From Epiperipatus broadwayi (taxonomy: Eukaryota; Onychophora; Udeonychophora; Euonychophora; Peripatidae): 64,000 nt of DNA. A program made the translations under genes and the position numbers. The notes below the pieces were generated by a model that was not told where the DNA came from, searched no databases, and was given only the letters and a program-made list of their open reading frames with translations. How positions within the stretch are numbered: position 1 is the first letter of the stretch; each line of letters begins with the position of its first letter. Location: positions 744,001 to 808,000 of the forward strand of contig JAQFVV010006427.1 of assembly GCA_028023455.1 (NCBI GenBank), given 5' to 3'. This document shows positions 61,497 through 64,000 of this stretch, one piece after another.

Positions 61497-61778
61497 AATA
61501 ACTGAAACACAGGCTTATTTATACCTGTGTCTATATATATGTAATATTAGGGTATGAGCACAGACTTTCACATGACCCACCACTCTCCACTCCATCTAAT
61601 AACACTGATACACTTAAACACATATATGTTGAAAAGATAAATAATCACCAATATACGTATTTCATGCTAAACCAGCAATCATCAGTTGGTCCAGATTATC
61701 ATCTCTACACATATATACTATAAGTGCTCAGCTATATATTAAGATAGACAATCCTCATACTTTAATGGACAGGCTTCA
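61497..61778 (-). mobile_element. Family B copy, 5'-truncated, with 12-bp target duplication
   Basis: The minus-oriented unit is bounded by AATGAATATTAT at 61,485-61,496 and 61,779-61,790. Its minus-strand 3' end is complete: tRNA-like region, GTGCTCATACCC, the terminal hairpin ACACAGG ... CCTGTGT and TTTCAG. The other end stops within the unit at TGAAGCCTGTCC. A complete 3' end, truncated 5' end and a target duplication of this length are the hallmarks of retroposition. Confidence 0.82.
61636..61700 (-). ncRNA. Hammerhead ribozyme, family B (canonical copy)
   Basis: Minus strand: GATAATC, TGG, ACCAA; CTGATGA; TGCT/AGCA with GGTTT; GAAA; ATACGTAT; A; TTGGT; GATTATTTATC. The outer GATAATC gives a slightly longer stem I than in other copies. 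Confidence 0.85.
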
Positions 61779-61868
61779 AATGAATATTATTTATATCCAA
61801 TTTAGTGAACAATGCAATAATATTAAATTAATATTTTAACTGTTTACTTTTCTTTTGAACTAATAATG

Positions 61869-62086
61869 TAATTCTTATAAACTTGTTATAATTGAGTTAT
61901 TATGAAAATTTAATAATTAACATTCAAAAATTTTAAATGGCACTGAGCAAGTGTTTAACAGATTACTGCCAGAATCATAGTGCTCACAGTAATCTGTCAA
62001 AAAGCTTGTTCAGGGCATTTAAAACTTTTGAATATTAATGATTACCTTTTCATATTAACTTGATTATAATGAGTTTATAAGTATTA
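61869..62086. repeat. Long fold-back palindrome (MITE-like)
   Basis: Arms of about 100 bp, the left starting TTCTTATAAACTTG and the right ending GAGTTTATAAGTATTA, with CACTGAGCAAGTGTTTAACA and AACAGATTACTG paired near the loop. Loop about 15 bp. No coding content. Confidence 0.8.
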
Positions 62087-62494
62087 AAGATACTAGTCAG
62101 TTAGCTGTACTGTGCTATTAGTCTGTTATTAAGGTTTGTGAATTATTATTATATCTCTTAGATAATGAAATATGCATTCTCCTCCCTAATTTAGGTAATG
62201 AAATATGCTTTCTCCCCCCCTAGTTACATCATAAAGGAATATATACAGATTCAAAACTAAACATTGAAAGTCTTTTATTTTTTAAATGTTGATGAAATTT
62301 AGTATTATGTTTTTTGAAAAGTAGTTTAATTAGGTTTTTTGTTTGTTAATAATCCATGAAATAGTGTTGAAAGTCAGAGGAAATTATTTTTATTAAATGT
62401 AGTGCAATTCATTTTTTCTGCCATTCACCATTTTTCTAATTATTGCTTTGTTTTATTTCATAGGCATTTGAAAATAGCATTTATGATTTTTTTT

Positions 62495-62873
62495 TGTTTT
62501 TGTAATTTGTATTTTACTTATTTTTGATCTATTTGTGGGGGGGGTGTATGTATTTCAGTGATTTCTGTTTTTGTAATTTGTATTTTAGAGTGATTTTAGA
62601 GATTTCTTCATGTTGCCTTAGGTATTTTAATTTTGCAGCAATTTCTTGATTTTGTAATTTGTATTTTAGAGTGATTTCAGAGATTTCTTCATGTTGCCTT
62701 AGACATTTTAATTTTACAACAATGTCAGTGATTTCTTGTTTTTGTAATTAGTATTTTAGAGTGATTTCAGACATTTCTTCTTGATGCCTTAAGTGTTTTA
62801 ATTTTACATCAATTTCAGTGATTTCAGAAAGAAAATGCTTCTTGAGGATTCTTGATGGGTACTGCAGTGTCAC
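62495..62873 (-). pseudogene. Degenerate coiled-coil coding repeat
   Basis: On the minus strand about 100 codons stay in one frame from 62,873 to 62,570 with a single stop (AAA to TAA at a repeat position). They contain a 27-30-residue unit repeated: HLRHQEEMSEITLKY, then CLRQHEEISEITLKYKLQ, then YLRQHEEISKITLKYKLQ, and after a frameshift KYKLQKQ again at about 62,500. DNA periods are 72, 81 and 90 bp. The heptad-like E/I/L/K pattern predicts a coiled coil. Multiples of three between full units and the shared frame argue for former coding. I do not recognise the protein; it may be an exon relic or part of a transposon protein. Confidence 0.5.
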
Positions 62874-63160
62874 CTAGCAGCACAGTACATCCAACCAACT
62901 AGTACCAAATAAAATTAATATTTTTAACTAGAGAAAAATTCTAATGTGGACAAACATTGAATTCTGTCAGTAATGTATTCCCCATTACTATATATCTATG
63001 AAGAGTGGCTGGCCTTTTTTTAAATGCAATATTTAAAGATTGTTTTATTTGAATATATGCTAACATAACTCTCACTGAAGAAAGCAATTGTGGTTTGTTT
63101 ATTGTGGTTAGAAATTGGAATATTTGTCTGGAGAACTCAAATATTGATGAGAACCAATCT

Positions 63161-63352
63161 TAAAACAGGCAAACTCTCCATACAGCAGTGCCACTCAGTG
63201 CAAGCTGGAGTAATCAATGAATTCCAGAAGGTTTGTGCATAAAATCCCTATATAGTATCTACTCATCCAATATTCCTAGACTAGTTTATAACTTGTGGCC
63301 TTTATCAGTGAGTAGCATTGGATTTGAGAGTGTTCATGTGATGTTAATCATA
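63161..63352. mobile_element. Family A copy with hammerhead relic
   Basis: Starts with an ACAGGCAAACTCTCCATACA motif like the copy at 44,567, continues with GGAGTAATCAATG and the internal segment found at 7,141-7,260 (here TTTGTGCATAAAATCCC), and ends TTCATGTGATGTTAAT. The right inverted arm is mostly missing. A 7-bp AATCTTA lies at both flanks, too short to be sure. Confidence 0.6.
63265..63323 (-). ncRNA. Hammerhead ribozyme-like fold, family A (core mutated)
   Basis: On the minus strand the outer stem I ATCCAAT pairs exactly with ATTGGAT. The core reads CTGATAA (G8 to A), stem II is weakened (GGCC against GTTA), and GAAA has become TAAA. The TAGTC cleavage region is present. Clearly inactive. 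Confidence 0.55.
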
Positions 63353-63359
63353 AATCTTA

Positions 63360-64000
63360 TTGCAATATGCATATAATAAATACTTAGAAAAAGAATTGTA
63401 CTACAGGCATATTATAAAACATAACATGAATTAGGATTAAGAAATATTTTATAAATAATAGTTGGTGAATACTTTTTTTTTTCAATAATAAAAAAATTAT
63501 GCTAATTAGGAGACCCACTAAAACAAAATTTGTATTAAATTTACATATTTCAGTTATTTATGACTTCTGTGTGTGAACATCTTTAGGTTCAAAGCAAGTT
63601 ATTTTTATATTACAATATGGAATCTTGTGAAGTATTAAATTGTTTTATATATGTAAACAGGATTACATTGGCATGATTAAAATATATATTGGTTATGTGT
63701 AAAGTTCTTACTTATAAAATTAATTATAATTTTAAAATAATGGAATTAGTTTGTTAAGCCTAAGTGGTATCCTGAAATTGTTATACCATTTCAAATAAGA
63801 TCCTGTTTTTTTGTGGGATTATCTTAGTAAGATCTACTGGAATATTACTAATGAAGTATTTTTTATCAATGTTTTTTCTAATATCAGTTTGATAAAACCA
63901 AAGTTATTGATGAACTTAAACTTTCATTTAATTTTTTTGAATCAGAAGAGATCCCAAAAGCAAATAACATGCTTCCAGAGATTCTAAAAAAATAGGATTT
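63360..64000. other. AT-rich non-coding DNA
   Basis: No gene supported. A plus frame near 63,868-63,990 reads a charged peptide up to a stop and is cut by the window end; it has no clear family motif. Confidence 0.45.

Noticed and set aside
63868-63990. Charged open frame at the window end
   Set aside because: Short, no clear motif, cut by the window; a reverse transcriptase-like reading would be over-interpretation.

Overview
This window is a strongly AT-rich stretch of nuclear DNA from a multicellular animal. It holds no intact protein-coding gene, no standard tRNA or rRNA gene and no bacterial-style operon. Most open frames of 60-160 codons are chance frames in AT-rich DNA or readings of a CTAT/CTGT microsatellite. 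What can be read is a graveyard of transposable elements: Penelope-like retroelements (PLEs), a ZBED-type hAT transposon, a shorter hAT relative, a small LTR element, tRNA-derived SINEs and fold-back repeats. This fits a large, repeat-rich invertebrate genome (cnidarian, flatworm, mollusc or arthropod). The species cannot be fixed from the sequence.

The main discovery is a set of non-autonomous elements carrying hammerhead self-cleaving ribozymes. Three sequence families (called A, B and D here) contain 17 recognisable hammerhead folds, of which 10 keep the CUGANGA and GAAA core. Family B (unit about 474 bp, with a diverged variant B') lies at 8.5-10.3 kb, 11.2-12.6 kb, 44.8-45.7 kb, 46.5-46.8 kb and 61.5-61.8 kb. 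Family D (unit about 372 bp) lies at 47.6-48.8 kb. Family A lies at 6.8-7.3 kb, 44.6-44.7 kb and 63.2-63.4 kb. Several copies are arrays of head-to-tail units joined to inverted units. Target-site duplications of 11-14 bp flank four insertions, and one copy is 5'-truncated. This points to retroposition of RNA, perhaps with 5' inversion (twin priming). B units also carry tRNA-like boxes and a 3' terminal hairpin. The set resembles retrozymes and the hammerhead-bearing SINE-like repeats of other animals, which are thought to be moved by PLEs; PLE remnants occur in the same window.

Layout: 0.5-0.8 kb SINE; 0.8-6.8 kb featureless; 6.8-7.3 kb poly-G tract and family A; 8.5-10.3 kb B' array; 10.75-12.83 kb hAT-like element with a nested B array; 14.3-16.0 kb giant palindrome of two PLE endonuclease ends; 18.3-18.7 kb paired palindromes; 22.5-24.8 kb decayed hAT transposase; 28.3-32.0 kb LTR element plus an inverted split LTR copy; 32-44.5 kb almost empty; 44.6-48.8 kb ribozyme elements; 49.9-50.5 kb PLE remnant; 52.7-54.3 kb PLE reverse transcriptase and endonuclease remnant; 54.5-55.5 kb inverted-repeat element with a tRNA-like stretch; 56.5-57.1 kb microsatellite; 61.5-63.4 kb B copy, palindrome, degenerate coiled-coil coding repeats and an A copy.
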